Source: Blastococcus sp. CCUG 61487
GTDB lineage: Bacteria; Actinomycetota; Actinomycetes; Mycobacteriales; Geodermatophilaceae
Assembly (NCBI RefSeq): GCF_005222955.1
Contig: NZ_LWUA01000012.1
Span: 1 to 53,289, forward strand
Direction of reading: 5' to 3'
Length of the DNA stretch: 53,289 bases
The notes under the pieces were generated by a model. The model had not been told where the DNA came from. It did no database searches and saw only the letters and a program-made list of their open reading frames with translations. Each line of letters starts with the position of its first letter. Positions within the stretch are counted from its first letter, which is position 1. The position numbers and the translations under genes were made by a program. Below are positions 10,060 to 19,777 of this stretch, piece by piece.

Positions 10060-11220
10060 TCAGCGCTCCGCCGACTGGGCGGCCGCGACGCGCCGCACCA
10101 GGCGGGCGAGGGCGTCGTCGACCACGTCGGGCTTCTCCAGCAACACCATGTGCCCGGCCTCGGGGACGACGACGAACTCGGCCTCCGGGAGCCGCTCGAC
10201 GATCAGCTCGCTGTGCTCCTTGGGGATCATCCGGTCGGCGTCGCCGGTGAGCACCAGCGTGGGGATGCGGCGCAGCGGCGCCAGGGAGCCGGTCTCGTCG
10301 AGCCCGGCGAGCGCCGGGTAGAACTCCGCGATCACGTCGACCGGCGTCCCGGCGATCATCGCGTCGACGTAGTGCACCAGCGCAGGGTCGACGTCGGCCG
10401 AGGCGAACGACAGCGACCGGGTGAGGACCGAGACGAGGTCGGCGGCCACGCGCCGGGCGCCCTCGGCGAACGCGGGGCGGCGCCGCATCGTCCAGGCCGC
10501 GAGCGGCAGCGTCACCGCGCGCACCCGGGTGAGGAACTCGGGGAGCCCGAAGTTCAGGTCGGCCAGGTTTCCGCTGGAGGTGGACAGCAACGCCGCGCCG
10601 ACGACGCGGCTGCCGAACAGCTCGGGGCGCAGTGCGGCCAGCCCCATGATCGTCATGCCGCCCATCGAGTGCCCGACCAGCACGACGGGGCCGTTGGGCA
10701 CCCGCGCCTCGAGCACCGCGGCGAGGTCGCGGCCCAGCTGCTCGATGGTGGAGCGCTCGCTGCTGCCGCGCTCCGAGGCCCCGTGCCCGCGCTGGTCGTA
10801 GAAGACCAACCGGGCAGCCGGCCGGTGCCCGTTCGCGGTGGCCAGCTGCGCGCCCAGGGTGCGCCGTTGGAACGCCCAGGAGTGCAGCGACAACGTGTAG
10901 CCGTGCACGAAGACGATCGTCATCGGGGCGTCCTGGGGGCCGACCTCCTCGACGTGCAGCAGCACGCCGTCGTCGGTGCGCACCCGTGCGGTGCGGTCGG
11001 CGCGCAGCGCCCGCGTGCCGAGCGGATCGCTGGCGAGGAGCTCCGCGTCCGGGACCTCGGCGAGGTCGGCGGGCCGGGGACCGGCGACGTCCAGACGGCG
11101 GCGGGCCATCCGGGTGAGCGCGACCCCCGCCGCCGTGCCGGCAGCGGCCAGGCCGACGACGGCGCCCACGACGCCGACCCTCTGCGCGGTGGGGTGGGCA
11201 CGCCGCGACTCCCCCGCCAT
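10060..11220 (-). CDS. Alpha/beta hydrolase with N-terminal membrane anchor
   Basis: Serine hydrolase of unknown substrate. The 386 residues begin with a hydrophobic segment (about residues 15-37) that may anchor it to the membrane. The oxyanion region IVFVHGYTLSLHSW, the nucleophile elbow VGHSMGGM and a late acid/His pair (TGDADRMIP, GHMVLLE) follow. ATG 11220 is chosen, with GGTGGGG 8 bases upstream; the frame is open further upstream into alr. It sits between alr and the glycosylase, a common actinobacterial neighbourhood that does not reveal its job. Confidence 0.88.
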   Translation of the reverse strand: MAGESRRAHPTAQRVGVVGAVVGLAAAGTAAGVALTRMARRRLDVAGPRPADLAEVPDAELLASDPLGTRALRADRTARVRTDDGVLLHVEEVGPQDAPMTIVFVHGYTLSLHSWAFQRRTLGAQLATANGHRPAARLVFYDQRGHGASERGSSERSTIEQLGRDLAAVLEARVPNGPVVLVGHSMGGMTIMGLAALRPELFGSRVVGAALLSTSSGNLADLNFGLPEFLTRVRAVTLPLAAWTMRRRPAFAEGARRVAADLVSVLTRSLSFASADVDPALVHYVDAMIAGTPVDVIAEFYPALAGLDETGSLAPLRRIPTLVLTGDADRMIPKEHSELIVERLPEAEFVVVPEAGHMVLLEKPDVVDDALARLVRRVAAAQSAER

Positions 11221-11236
11221 CAGACCGACCCCACCA

Positions 11237-12385
11237 TCACACCGACCCCGCCGAGCCGACGTAGCGCCGGACGAAGCGGCCACCGATCCGGGTGACCAGC
11301 TCGTAGTGGATGGTCTCCGCGACGTCGGCCCACTGCTGGGCGGTCGGTTCGCCCTCGTCGCCGGGGCCCCACAGGACCACCTCGTCGCCGGGCGCGACGT
11401 CGTCGTCACCGACGTCCAGCACGAACTGGTCCATGCACACCCGGCCCGCGATCGTGCGCTGCGCGCCCGCGGCCAGGACCGGCGCGCGGTTGCCCATCGC
11501 GCGGGGCACGCCGTCGGCGTACCCGACCGGCACCAGGGCCAGGGTGGTCTCGCGCTGCGCGGTGTAGGTGTGGCCGTAGGAGATCCCTGCGCCGGCGGGC
11601 ACCCGCTTGGTGAGGGCGACCCGGGCGCGCACCGTCATCGCCGGCCGCAGGCCGTGGCGGGCCGGGTCCCCGCCCAGCGGGTCGAGGCCGTAGAGGGCGA
11701 TGCCGGGGCGGACGAGGTCGTACCAGGTCTCGGGCAGGGCGAGGGTCGCCGCCGAGTTGGCCAGGTGCCGACGGGCGTCGGTGAGCCCGGCCCCGCGGGC
11801 GAGCTCCACCGCCTCCTCGAAGACCCGCACCTGCGCACCGATCGTGGGGTGGGTCGGGGCGTCGGCGTAGGCCATGTGGCTCCACAGCCCGACGACGGCG
11901 ATGTCCCCGTCGGCCTGCGCGCGCGCCGCGGCCGCGACGAGGTCCGGCCACTCCCCCGGCGGAGCGCCCTCCCGGGAGAGCCCGGTGTCGACGGCCAGGT
12001 GCACGCGGGCCGTCCGGCCACCGGCGCGCGCCGCGGCGAGGACCTCGGCCAGCCCCCACCGGGCGTTGACCGACAGCTCGACGTCCGCGGCCAGGGCGGC
12101 GGCGACGTCGGCGCCCGGCCCGTTGAGCCAGGCGAGGACCGGTGCGGTGATGCCGGCCGACCGCAGGGCCAGGGCCTCCTCGATGACGGCGACACCGAGG
12201 CTGTCGGCGCCACCGGCGAGCACGGCGCGGGCGGCAGGCACCAGACCGTGCCCGTAGCCGTCGGCCTTCACGACCGCCATCAGCGGCCGCCCCACCCGCC
12301 CGCGCAGCACCGCGGTGTTCGCGGCGATCGCGTCGAGGTCGACCACCACCTCGGCGCGGGCGGCGCCCGGAATCGCGTTCGTCAC
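11237..12385 (-). CDS. alr: Alanine racemase
   Basis: PLP enzyme that makes D-alanine for peptidoglycan. The 382 residues show the PLP lysine at 40 in VVKADGYGHG, the second catalytic tyrosine in AGISYGHTYTA (about residue 270), and the RVCMDQFVLDVGD segment. GTG 12385 overlaps the stop of the upstream NAD(P)HX repair gene by 4 bases. It is part of the acpS-nnr-alr run. Confidence 0.97.
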   Translation of the reverse strand: MTNAIPGAARAEVVVDLDAIAANTAVLRGRVGRPLMAVVKADGYGHGLVPAARAVLAGGADSLGVAVIEEALALRSAGITAPVLAWLNGPGADVAAALAADVELSVNARWGLAEVLAAARAGGRTARVHLAVDTGLSREGAPPGEWPDLVAAAARAQADGDIAVVGLWSHMAYADAPTHPTIGAQVRVFEEAVELARGAGLTDARRHLANSAATLALPETWYDLVRPGIALYGLDPLGGDPARHGLRPAMTVRARVALTKRVPAGAGISYGHTYTAQRETTLALVPVGYADGVPRAMGNRAPVLAAGAQRTIAGRVCMDQFVLDVGDDDVAPGDEVVLWGPGDEGEPTAQQWADVAETIHYELVTRIGGRFVRRYVGSAGSV

Positions 12386-13866
12386 CCGGCCGAGTCTTCC
12401 AGCCCGGAGCCCGCGCGCCCCTGCACGCGGCCGATCGCCTCGGGCAGGTGCCGGATCAGGTCACCGGCCACCAGCGGCCCGCGCCGCGCGGCGAGCTGCC
12501 CGGCGCGCCCGTGCAGATGGGCGGCGACGGCGGCCGCCACCGCCGTGTCCAGGCCCGTCGTCCCCTGGGTGGCGAGCACCGCACCGGCGATCCCGCTGAG
12601 CACGTCACCGGTGCCCGCCGTGGCCAGCCACGGCGTCCCCGTGGCGTTGACGTAGGCCGTCCCGCCGGGATCCGCGACGACGGTGGCGTCGCCCTTGAGC
12701 AGGACGACCGCGCCGAGGTCGGCGGCCAGCCGGCGGGCGGCGCCGATGCGGTCGGGGCCGACCGGCTCGCCGAACCGCTCGAACTCGCGGTCGTGCGGGG
12801 TCAGCACCGTGGGCGCCGCGCGGCGGCGCACCAGCTCGGGCTCGGCGGCCAGCAGCGTGAGGGCGTCCGCGTCGACGAGCACCGGCAGATCGGTGGCGAG
12901 CACCTGCACCAGGGCATCCCGGGCCGCGTCGTCGGTGCCCGCCCCGGGGCCGATCACCCACGCCTGCACGCGCCCCGCCTCGGCCGGCGCGCCGTCGGTG
13001 ACGATCGCCTCGGGCCAGGCGGCGCGCACCCCCTCGGCGGCACTGCCGGCGTAGCGGACCAGGCCCGGCCGGGTGCGCAGCGCGGCGCCGGTGCACAGCA
13101 CCCCGGCGCCGGGATAGGTGGCCGATCCGGCGACGACCCCGACGACCCCCTGCGAGTACTTGTCGTCGCCCGCCGACGGCGGCTCGAGGCGGGCGGCGAC
13201 GTCGGGGTCGGTGAGCTGCCACGCCGTGGCGGGCGGCAGGTGTGGGCCGAGCCCGATGTCGACCAGGTGGACCCGGCCCGCGTGGCTCCTGCCCTCGCCG
13301 ACCACCAGGCCGCGCTTGACCGCCCCGAACGTCACCGTGTGCATCGCGGGGAAGGCCACTCCGTCGACCGCGCCGGTCGAGGCGTCGATGCCGCTGGGCA
13401 CGTCGACGGCCACGGTGATGCCGGCGCCGTCCGCGGCGGCCCAGGTCAGCTCGACGGCCTCGCGGCGCAGCCCACCGCGCCCGCCGATGCCGAGCATCCC
13501 GTCGAGCACGAGCTCGGCCCGGCCGACGACGCGCTCCACCTCGCGCTCGGCTGCGGGCAGCGCGCGTCCACCCGCACGCCGGAGCGCCGCCAGCCCCGCG
13601 GGATGCGCCCTGTCGGGGTCCAGGAGCACCGCGGTGACCCGCGCCCCGCGGGCGGCCAGGGCGGCGCCGGCGAAGAGGGCGTCCCCGCCGTTGTTGCCGG
13701 TGCCGACCAGCAGGGCGACCCGGCGTCCGTAGACCCGGCCGAGCAGCCGCACGCAGAGGCCGGCCAGCCCCGCGGCGGCGCGGTGCATGAGCGTGCCGTC
13801 GGGGGTGGCGGCCAGCAGCGGCGCCTCGGCAGCTCGCACCTCGTCGGCCGTGTAGAGCCCGATCAT
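12382..13866 (-). CDS. nnr: Bifunctional NAD(P)HX epimerase / ADP-dependent dehydratase
   Basis: Repairs hydrated NADH and NADPH. The 494 residues fuse two domains. The N-terminal epimerase (about 1-215) has [11 protein letters not shown] at 53-63 and [11 protein letters not shown]. The C-terminal ADP-dependent dehydratase (about 225-485) has [26 protein letters not shown] and the catalytic [10 protein letters not shown] near residue 436. Its start overlaps acpS by 4 bases and its end overlaps alr by 4 bases, so the three are probably translated together. Confidence 0.95.
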   Translation of the reverse strand: MIGLYTADEVRAAEAPLLAATPDGTLMHRAAAGLAGLCVRLLGRVYGRRVALLVGTGNNGGDALFAGAALAARGARVTAVLLDPDRAHPAGLAALRRAGGRALPAAEREVERVVGRAELVLDGMLGIGGRGGLRREAVELTWAAADGAGITVAVDVPSGIDASTGAVDGVAFPAMHTVTFGAVKRGLVVGEGRSHAGRVHLVDIGLGPHLPPATAWQLTDPDVAARLEPPSAGDDKYSQGVVGVVAGSATYPGAGVLCTGAALRTRPGLVRYAGSAAEGVRAAWPEAIVTDGAPAEAGRVQAWVIGPGAGTDDAARDALVQVLATDLPVLVDADALTLLAAEPELVRRRAAPTVLTPHDREFERFGEPVGPDRIGAARRLAADLGAVVLLKGDATVVADPGGTAYVNATGTPWLATAGTGDVLSGIAGAVLATQGTTGLDTAVAAAVAAHLHGRAGQLAARRGPLVAGDLIRHLPEAIGRVQGRAGSGLEDSAG

Positions 13867-14252
13867 CCGGCGCCCCCGCGGGGCACGCCCTCCGCGATCA
13901 CCACGGCCGACGCGATGCCGCCGTCGTGGCTGAGCGAGACGTGCCAGCTCTGCACCCCGAGCTGGGCGGCGCGGCCGGCGACGCTGCCGCGCACCTCCAG
14001 GTGGGGTCTGCCGTGCTCGCCGACGATCACCTCGGCGTCGTGCCAGCGCAGGTCGCCCGGCGCGCCGAGGGCCTTGGCCAGCGCCTCCTTGGCGGCGAAC
14101 CGGGCAGCCAGCGACTCCCCGGTGCGCGGGTTGCCGGAAGGGGTGACCTGCTCGGCCGGCGTGAACAGCCGGTCCCGCAGTCCCGGTGTGCGGACGAGCG
14201 TCGCGGCGAACCGCTCGACGGGCACGACGTCGATCCCGACCCCGATGATCAC
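13863..14252 (-). CDS. acpS: Holo-[acyl-carrier-protein] synthase
   Basis: Transfers 4'-phosphopantetheine from CoA to acyl carrier protein. The 129 residues contain the two signature motifs: [12 protein letters not shown] at the N-terminus (Mg-binding Asp) and [14 protein letters not shown] near residue 50. The end has [19 protein letters not shown] 14252 is the only sensible start. It lies 152 bases after glmS; that gap holds a palindromic repeat. Confidence 0.96.
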   Translation of the reverse strand: MIIGVGIDVVPVERFAATLVRTPGLRDRLFTPAEQVTPSGNPRTGESLAARFAAKEALAKALGAPGDLRWHDAEVIVGEHGRPHLEVRGSVAGRAAQLGVQSWHVSLSHDGGIASAVVIAEGVPRGGAG

Positions 14253-14340
14253 GCGCTCAGTGTGCCGCGCCGCCGTCGGCAGCGCTCCGGCGACGTCGGC
14301 ACTACGAGTGAAGGCCCCTTCCTACCTCGCCGTCCAGGGA

Positions 14341-14384
14341 CCTCCCTCCCGGTCCACCACGAGGGAGGACCCGTGATGATCAGG
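14341..14384 (+). repeat. Palindromic repeat, copy A
   Basis: A 44-base unit: CCTCCCTC, a 12-base loop ending CCACCAC, GAGGGAGG, then a 15-base tail ending ATGATCAGG. It matches a second unit at 53232-53275 in about 37 of 44 positions, with the same 8/12/8 stem geometry. It sits between glmS and acpS, next to a separate perfect hairpin. Confidence 0.6.
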
Positions 14385-14402
14385 TTCCCTGATCATCACG
14401 GG
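14370..14402 (-). terminator. Perfect 15-bp hairpin after glmS
   Basis: Arms 14370-14384 and 14388-14402 are perfectly complementary around a 3-base loop. It begins 2 bases after the glmS stop and is the likely 3' end of the glmM/glmS transcript. No T-run follows. Its left arm is shared with the tail of repeat copy A. Confidence 0.6.
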
Positions 14403-14404
14403 GG

Positions 14405-16282
14405 TCACTCGACGGTGACGGACTTCGCCAGGTTGCGGGGCTGGTCGACGTCCAGACCGCGGGAGTCGGCGATCTCGCACGCCAGCACCTGCAGCGGCAC
14501 CGTGGTCACCACCGGCGCGAGCAGCGTCGGCGTCCGCGGCACCCGGATGAGGTGGTCGGCGTAGGGCACGACGTCGTCGTCGCCCTCCTCCGCGATCACG
14601 ATGGTGCGGGCGCCCCGGGCGCGGACCTCCTGGATGTTGGAGACGACCTTGCCGTGCACGGACTCGCGGCTGCGCGGCGACGGGACGACGACGACCACCG
14701 GCGTGCCCTGGTCGATGACCGCGATGGGGCCGTGCTTGAGCTCCCCGGCGGCGAAGCCCTCGGCGTGGATGTAGGCCAGCTCCTTGAGCTTCAGCGCACC
14801 CTCGAGCGCGACCGGGAACCCGACGTGCCGGCCGAGGAACAGCATCCGGTCCTCGCCCGCCAGCGACCGCGCCAGCCCGCGCACCGGCTCCATCTCGGCC
14901 AGCACGCTGGCGACGGCGTCGGGCAGCGCGCGCAGGTCGTCGACGACCGCGGCCACCTCGTCCTCGAACTTCATCCCGCGCACCTGCGCGAGGAACAGCC
15001 CGACGAGGTAGCAGGCCACGACCTGGGTGAGGAAGCCCTTGGTCGAGGCGACGGCGATCTCGGGTCCGGCGTAGGTGTAGAGGACGGCGTCGGACTCGCG
15101 GGGGATCGTCGAGCCGTTCGCGTTGCAGATCGCCAGCACCCGGGCCTTCTGGTCCTTGGCGTGCCGCAGCGCCATGAGCGTGTCCATCGTCTCGCCGGAC
15201 TGGCTGATGACGATGACCAGCGTGGAGCGGTCCAGGACCGGGTCGCGGTAGCGGAACTCGCTGGCCACCTCGACCTCGACGGGGATGCGGGTCCAGTGCT
15301 CGATGGCGTACTTGGCGATGAGCCCCGCGTGGTAGGCGGTGCCGCACGCGACGACGAAGATCTTGTCGACGTCGCGCAGCTCCTGGTCCGACAGCCGCAC
15401 CTCGTCGAGGGCGAGCTCCCCGTTCGGGCCCAGCCGCCCCAGGAGCGTGTCGGCGATCGCCTGCGGCTGCTCGGCGATCTCCTTGAGCATGAACCAGTCG
15501 TAACCGCCCTTCTCGGCGGCGGCGGCGTCCCAGTCGACGGTGTAGGCGGTGGGCTCGACCGGGGCGCCGTGGAAGTCGGTGACCGTCACGCCGCGCGCCC
15601 GGTCGATCTCGACGACCTGGTCCTGGCCCAGCTCGAGGGCGTTGCGGGTGTGGCCGATGAAGGCGGCGACGTCGGAGCCCAGGAAGTACTCGGCGGCGCC
15701 GTCGTCGGTCTCGCCGATGCCGACGACCAGCGGGCTGCTGCGGCGGGCGGCCACGAGCGTGTCGGGCGCGTCGACGTGCGTGGCGACGAGGGTGAAGGCG
15801 CCCTCGAGGCGGCGGCAGACCGCGCGCATCGCGTCGGCCAGCCGCGTCTCCCCCTCCGGCGCCTCCCGGTAGGCGGCGGCCAGCAGGTGGGCGGCCACCT
15901 CGGTGTCGGTCTCGGAGGCGAACTCGATCCCGGTGGCCTCGCACTCGGCGCGCAGCGGGGCGAAGTTCTCGATGATCCCGTTGTGGATCACCGCGACGCT
16001 GCCGTCGGCGGAGACGTGCGGGTGGGCGTTGGCGTCACTCGGACCGCCGTGCGTGGCCCAGCGCGTGTGCCCGATCCCCGTGGTCGCCGCCGGGAGGGGC
16101 CGGTCGGCGAGCACCTTCTCCAGGTTGGCCAGCTTGCCGGCCTTCTTCGCCGTCGACAGGGCGCCGTCGGCCAGCACCGCGATGCCCGCGGAGTCGTAGC
16201 CGCGGTACTCCAGTCGGCGCAGCCCCTCGAGGACGACGTCCCGGGCGTCCTGCGGACCGACATAACCCACGATTCCGCACAT
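14405..16282 (-). CDS. glmS: Glutamine-fructose-6-phosphate aminotransferase (isomerizing)
   Basis: Makes glucosamine-6-phosphate, the first step to UDP-GlcNAc. The 625 residues begin MCGIVGYVG, with Cys2 as the glutaminase nucleophile. The N-terminal glutaminase domain spans about 1-220 (GHTRWATHGGPS). Two SIS isomerase domains follow (CGTAYHAGL near 310, SQSGET near 360, and the ELKHGPIAVID segment near 500), and the end is LAKSVTVE. The gene is 93 bases after glmM. No glmS ribozyme is evident, as expected outside Firmicutes. Confidence 0.97.
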   Translation of the reverse strand: MCGIVGYVGPQDARDVVLEGLRRLEYRGYDSAGIAVLADGALSTAKKAGKLANLEKVLADRPLPAATTGIGHTRWATHGGPSDANAHPHVSADGSVAVIHNGIIENFAPLRAECEATGIEFASETDTEVAAHLLAAAYREAPEGETRLADAMRAVCRRLEGAFTLVATHVDAPDTLVAARRSSPLVVGIGETDDGAAEYFLGSDVAAFIGHTRNALELGQDQVVEIDRARGVTVTDFHGAPVEPTAYTVDWDAAAAEKGGYDWFMLKEIAEQPQAIADTLLGRLGPNGELALDEVRLSDQELRDVDKIFVVACGTAYHAGLIAKYAIEHWTRIPVEVEVASEFRYRDPVLDRSTLVIVISQSGETMDTLMALRHAKDQKARVLAICNANGSTIPRESDAVLYTYAGPEIAVASTKGFLTQVVACYLVGLFLAQVRGMKFEDEVAAVVDDLRALPDAVASVLAEMEPVRGLARSLAGEDRMLFLGRHVGFPVALEGALKLKELAYIHAEGFAAGELKHGPIAVIDQGTPVVVVVPSPRSRESVHGKVVSNIQEVRARGARTIVIAEEGDDDVVPYADHLIRVPRTPTLLAPVVTTVPLQVLACEIADSRGLDVDQPRNLAKSVTVE

Positions 16283-16375
16283 TCGTCCGAGAGTACCGGC
16301 GTCGGCGGGCCCGGCGGGCCGGACGCCCGGGACCGGACACCCGTCGGAGGCAGGGGCCGAACCGGCCCGTGAGGG

Positions 16376-17719
16376 CTACTCCACGCGGGCGACGACGCCG
16401 GCCAGCCGCTCGGCCACCGCCTCGGCCTGGTCCTTCGTGGGCGCCTCGACCATGACGCGCACCAGCTGCTCGGTGCCCGACGGGCGCAGCAGCACCCGCC
16501 CGTCCTCGCCGAGCTCCGCCTCGACCGCGTTGACCGCCTCGGCGACCTCGGTGCTCTCCGCCACGGCGATGCGATCGGCGACCGGCACGTTGACGAGCAC
16601 CTGCGGCAGCTTCTGCACGACCGCGGCCAGCTCGGCCAGCGGGGCGCCCGTGGCGGCCATCCGCGACATCAGCGCCAGGCCGGTGAGCAGGCCGTCGCCG
16701 GTCGTGGCGCGGTCGAGGAAGACCAGGTGCCCGCTCTGCTCGCCGCCCAGGCTCAGCCCGCGGGCGCGCAGCGCCTCGAGCACGTAGCGGTCGCCCACGG
16801 CGGTGGTGTGGACGGCGATGCCGGCGTCGCGCATCGCGTGGTGGAAGCCGAGGTTGCTCATCACCGTCGCGACGACGGTCGCGTCGGTGAGCGCCCCCCG
16901 CTCGTGCATCGCCAGCGCGCAGATCGCGAGGATTGCGTCACCGTCGACGACGTCGCCCTCGGCCGTCACGGCCAGGCAGCGGTCGGCGTCGCCGTCGTGG
17001 GCCAGGCCCAGGTCGGCGCCCCGGGCCCGCACCTCCGCGATCAGCGGCTCGAGATGCGTGGAGCCGATGCCGTCGTTGATGTTCCAGCCGTCGGGGGCGC
17101 AGCCGATGGCGTGCACTGTCGCGCCGGCCCGCCGGTAGACCTCCGGCGCGATCTCGGCGGCCGCGCCGTGCGCGCCGTCGACCACGAGGGTCAGCCCGTC
17201 CAGCGGGTGCTCCACCGAGTCCAGCAGGTGCGCGACGTAGTCGTCGGCCGCTGCTGGCAGGTCGCGCACCCGGCCGATCCCCGCGCCGGTGGGCCGGTGG
17301 TCGGCGGCGGGACCGGCCGCCATCGACTCCTCGATGGCCGCCTCGACGGCGTCGGGCAGCTTGTGCCCGCCCCGGCTGAACAGCTTGATGCCGTTGTCCG
17401 GCATCGGGTTGTGGCTGGCCGAGATCATGACGCCGAGGTCGGCGCCGGTCGAGCCGGCGAGGTGCGCGAGGGCCGGCGTGGGGACGACGCCCGCGCGCAG
17501 CACCTCCGCGCCGGCGCTGGCCAGGCCCGCCACGACCGCGGCCTCGAGCATCTCCCCGCTGGCGCGCGGGTCACGGCCGACGACCGCGACGGGACGCGAG
17601 GTCCCGTCGCGGTCGGCGAGCACGCCCGCGGCCGCGTGGGCCAGCGAGAGCGCGAGCTCCGGCGTGAGGTCGGCGTTGGCCAGACCCCTGACGCCGTCGG
17701 TCCCGAAGAGGCGACCCAC
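16376..17719 (-). CDS. glmM: Phosphoglucosamine mutase
   Basis: Converts glucosamine-6-phosphate to glucosamine-1-phosphate. The 447 residues start [12 protein letters not shown]. The phosphorylated serine is at 102 in [13 protein letters not shown], the metal loop is DGDADRC near residue 245, and the sugar/phosphate loops are GEQSGH and [15 protein letters not shown] 17719 follows rpsI by 11 bases, so cell-wall precursor synthesis is transcribed with rplM-rpsI. Confidence 0.97.
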   Translation of the reverse strand: MGRLFGTDGVRGLANADLTPELALSLAHAAAGVLADRDGTSRPVAVVGRDPRASGEMLEAAVVAGLASAGAEVLRAGVVPTPALAHLAGSTGADLGVMISASHNPMPDNGIKLFSRGGHKLPDAVEAAIEESMAAGPAADHRPTGAGIGRVRDLPAAADDYVAHLLDSVEHPLDGLTLVVDGAHGAAAEIAPEVYRRAGATVHAIGCAPDGWNINDGIGSTHLEPLIAEVRARGADLGLAHDGDADRCLAVTAEGDVVDGDAILAICALAMHERGALTDATVVATVMSNLGFHHAMRDAGIAVHTTAVGDRYVLEALRARGLSLGGEQSGHLVFLDRATTGDGLLTGLALMSRMAATGAPLAELAAVVQKLPQVLVNVPVADRIAVAESTEVAEAVNAVEAELGEDGRVLLRPSGTEQLVRVMVEAPTKDQAEAVAERLAGVVARVE

Positions 17720-17730
17720 GGAGGTGCCGG

Positions 17731-18150
17731 TCAGCGCTTGGAGTACTGAGGCGCCTTGCGGGCCTTCTTCAGCCCGTACTTCTTGCGCTCGGTGACGCGG
17801 GCGTCACGGGTGAGGAAGCCGGCCTTCTTCAGCGTCGGGCGGTCCTCGGCCTCGATCTCGACCAGCGCGCGGGCGATCGCCAGGCGCAGCGCGCCGGCCT
17901 GGCCGGTGACGCCGCCGCCCTTGAGCAGGCCGACGACGTCGTACTGCTCGCCCTTCTCGAGCATGACGAGCGGCTCGCGGATGAGCTGCTGGTGCACCTT
18001 GTTCGGGAAGTAGTCCTCGAGGGTGCGGCCGTTGAGCTTGAACTGTCCGGTGCCGGGCAGGAGCCGCACGCGGACGATGGCCTCCTTGCGGCGACCGACG
18101 GTCTGGATCGGACGCCCGTCGGCGTCGGTCACGGTCTGCGCGCTGGTCAC
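17731..18150 (-). CDS. rpsI: Ribosomal protein S9 (uS9)
   Basis: Small-subunit head protein whose C-terminal tail reaches the P-site tRNA. The 139 residues have a short N-terminal extension, then [35 protein letters not shown] and the invariant basic tail ending APQYSKR. GTG 18150 overlaps the rplM stop by 4 bases. It is co-transcribed with rplM, as in most bacteria. Confidence 0.98.
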   Translation of the reverse strand: MTSAQTVTDADGRPIQTVGRRKEAIVRVRLLPGTGQFKLNGRTLEDYFPNKVHQQLIREPLVMLEKGEQYDVVGLLKGGGVTGQAGALRLAIARALVEIEAEDRPTLKKAGFLTRDARVTERKKYGLKKARKAPQYSKR

Positions 18151-18590
18151 TGGGCCACCTGCTTGATCTCGAAGGTCTGGGGCTGCTGCGCAGCGTGGGG
18201 GTGCTCCGGTCCGGCGTAGACCTTGAGCTTCTTGAGCATCTGACGGCCCAGGCTGTTGTGCGGCAGCATCCCCTTGACGGCGCGCTCGATGACGCGGTCG
18301 GGGTGCGTGCGCAGCTGGTCGCCGACGTTGATGGTCTTCAGCCCACCCGGGTGACCGGAGTGGCGGTAGGCCACCTTGTCGTCCCGCTTCGACCCGGTCA
18401 GCGCGACCTTGCCGGCGTTGACGATGACGACGAAGTCGCCGACGTCCACGTGCGGGGCGTACTGGGGCTTGTGCTTGCCGCGCAGGAGCTGCGCGGTCTG
18501 GCTGGCCAGTCGACCGAGCACCACATCGGTGGCGTCGATGACGAGCCAGGCCCGGTCGACCTGACCGGGCTTAGGGGTGTACGTGCGCAC
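18147..18590 (-). CDS. rplM: Ribosomal protein L13 (uL13)
   Basis: Early-assembling large-subunit protein. The 147 residues start [20 protein letters not shown] and contain [17 protein letters not shown] and the conserved [20 protein letters not shown]. It is the first gene of rplM-rpsI-glmM-glmS. The start faces a divergent FAH-family gene across 231 bases that hold both promoters. Confidence 0.98.
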   Translation of the reverse strand: MRTYTPKPGQVDRAWLVIDATDVVLGRLASQTAQLLRGKHKPQYAPHVDVGDFVVIVNAGKVALTGSKRDDKVAYRHSGHPGGLKTINVGDQLRTHPDRVIERAVKGMLPHNSLGRQMLKKLKVYAGPEHPHAAQQPQTFEIKQVAQ

Positions 18591-18697
18591 GGCGCTCGTG
18601 TCCTCCGTCGTCGTCGGGATGGCTGGTGGTTCGCCTCACCGAGCACGGGAGACGGATCTGCACGCGCGGCACCAGCCGGCACACGCGCCAACAGGGC

Positions 18698-18703
18698 ACC
18701 TTA
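18698..18703 (-). promoter_or_regulatory. Possible -10 box of the rplM promoter
   Basis: On the minus strand, TAAGGT lies 108 bases before the rplM start in otherwise very GC-rich DNA. It matches actinobacterial -10 boxes, but no convincing -35 lies 17-18 bases upstream, so the call is weak. Confidence 0.3.
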
Positions 18704-18753
18704 CCAGCCGCCGGCGCGCCTCTTCCGGGCGGAACGAGGACCGCCCGCCGACG

Positions 18754-18782
18754 TTGACAGCCTGCCGCCGCGACGATGCGAT
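18754..18782 (+). promoter_or_regulatory. Probable promoter of the FAH/MBL/acetoacetyl-CoA synthetase operon
   Basis: A perfect -35 hexamer TTGACA (18754-18759) is followed 17 bases later by TGCGAT (18777-18782), a moderate -10. The inferred transcript start is about 33 bases before GTG 18822. Confidence 0.45.
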
Positions 18783-18821
18783 GAGCGCTCCGACCCCGGG
18801 ACGAGAGGCGGGCAGGACATC

Positions 18822-19766
18822 GTGCGGTGGGTGACGTACCTGTCGGCAACCGACGGAGCCGAGCGGGTCGGCCTGGTCGACGGCGAGGAGATCCGGGGAC
18901 TGCGCCGGCCGGGCCGGCTGGTCGACCTCCTCGGTGACGACGGCGAGCGGCTGGCCCGCGCCGCCGAGGACGCCCGGCGGGACCCGCTCGAGGTCCTCCC
19001 CCTGTCCTCCGCGACCCTGCGGGCGCCGGTTCCCGTGCCGCCGTCGATCCGCGACTTCATGGCGTTCGAGGCGCACGTCCGCAACGCCCGCGGCGGGAGC
19101 GAGCTGGACCCGGCGTTCTACGACGCCCCGGTCTTCTACTTCACCAACCCGGCCGCGGTGCTCGGTCCGCACGACGACGTCCCGGTGTCCCCCGGCTCGG
19201 TGGCCTTCGACTACGAGCTGGAGCTGGGGGCGGTGGTCGGCCGCGCCGGAGCCGACCTCGATCCCGCCGAGGCCGAGCAGCACATCGCCGGCTACCTCGT
19301 CTTCTGCGACTGGAGCGCCCGCGACCTCCAGCGCGCCGAGATGCGCCACGGGCTCGGCCCCGCCAAGGGCAAGGACGGCGCCACCACGCTGGGGCCGGTG
19401 CTCGTCACCCCCGACGAGCTCGCCCCGTACCGGCGCGGCAAGGGATTCGAGTTGCGGGCCTCCGTGACGGTGAACGGCCGGCCGTTCACGACGTCGAGCG
19501 CCGAGGACCCGCTCTGGTCGTTCGGCGAGATGCTGGCCTACGCCTCGCGCGGCACCCGGCTGGTCCCGGGCGACGTCGTCGGCAGCGGCACGGTCGGGAC
19601 GGGCTGCATCCTCGAGCTGTCGACGCTGCACGGCGCGGAGGCCTATCCGTGGCTGCGGCCCGGCGACGAGGTGCACGTCTCCGTCGAGGTGCTCGGGGAC
19701 CTCCGGGTGACCGTGGTCGAGGGTGCCCCGGTACGGCCGCTGCCCCGCGCCGCCGGGCGGGGCTGA
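18822..19766 (+). CDS. Fumarylacetoacetate hydrolase (FAH) family protein
   Basis: Metal-dependent C-C hydrolase or decarboxylase fold acting on a beta-diketo or acylpyruvate acid. The 314 residues have an N-terminal small domain, then the FAH barrel with VAFDYELELGAVVGRAG (metal ligands Asp and Glu-x-Glu), CDWSARDLQRAEM, and GSGTVGTGCILEL near the C-terminus. True fumarylacetoacetases are about 420 residues, so the substrate is uncertain. GTG 18822 follows AGGA by 6 bases; GTG 18831 is an alternative. It is followed after 11 bases by a metallo-hydrolase and then by acetoacetyl-CoA synthetase, which suggests a product containing acetoacetate or a related acid. Confidence 0.85.
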   Translation: MRWVTYLSATDGAERVGLVDGEEIRGLRRPGRLVDLLGDDGERLARAAEDARRDPLEVLPLSSATLRAPVPVPPSIRDFMAFEAHVRNARGGSELDPAFYDAPVFYFTNPAAVLGPHDDVPVSPGSVAFDYELELGAVVGRAGADLDPAEAEQHIAGYLVFCDWSARDLQRAEMRHGLGPAKGKDGATTLGPVLVTPDELAPYRRGKGFELRASVTVNGRPFTTSSAEDPLWSFGEMLAYASRGTRLVPGDVVGSGTVGTGCILELSTLHGAEAYPWLRPGDEVHVSVEVLGDLRVTVVEGAPVRPLPRAAGRG

Positions 19767-19777
19767 GAGGAACCGAC

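Noticed and set aside
14405-16375. glmS ribozyme upstream of glmS
   Set aside because: The 93-base gap after glmM shows GC repeats but no recognisable ribozyme core, and this ribozyme is not expected in actinobacteria.
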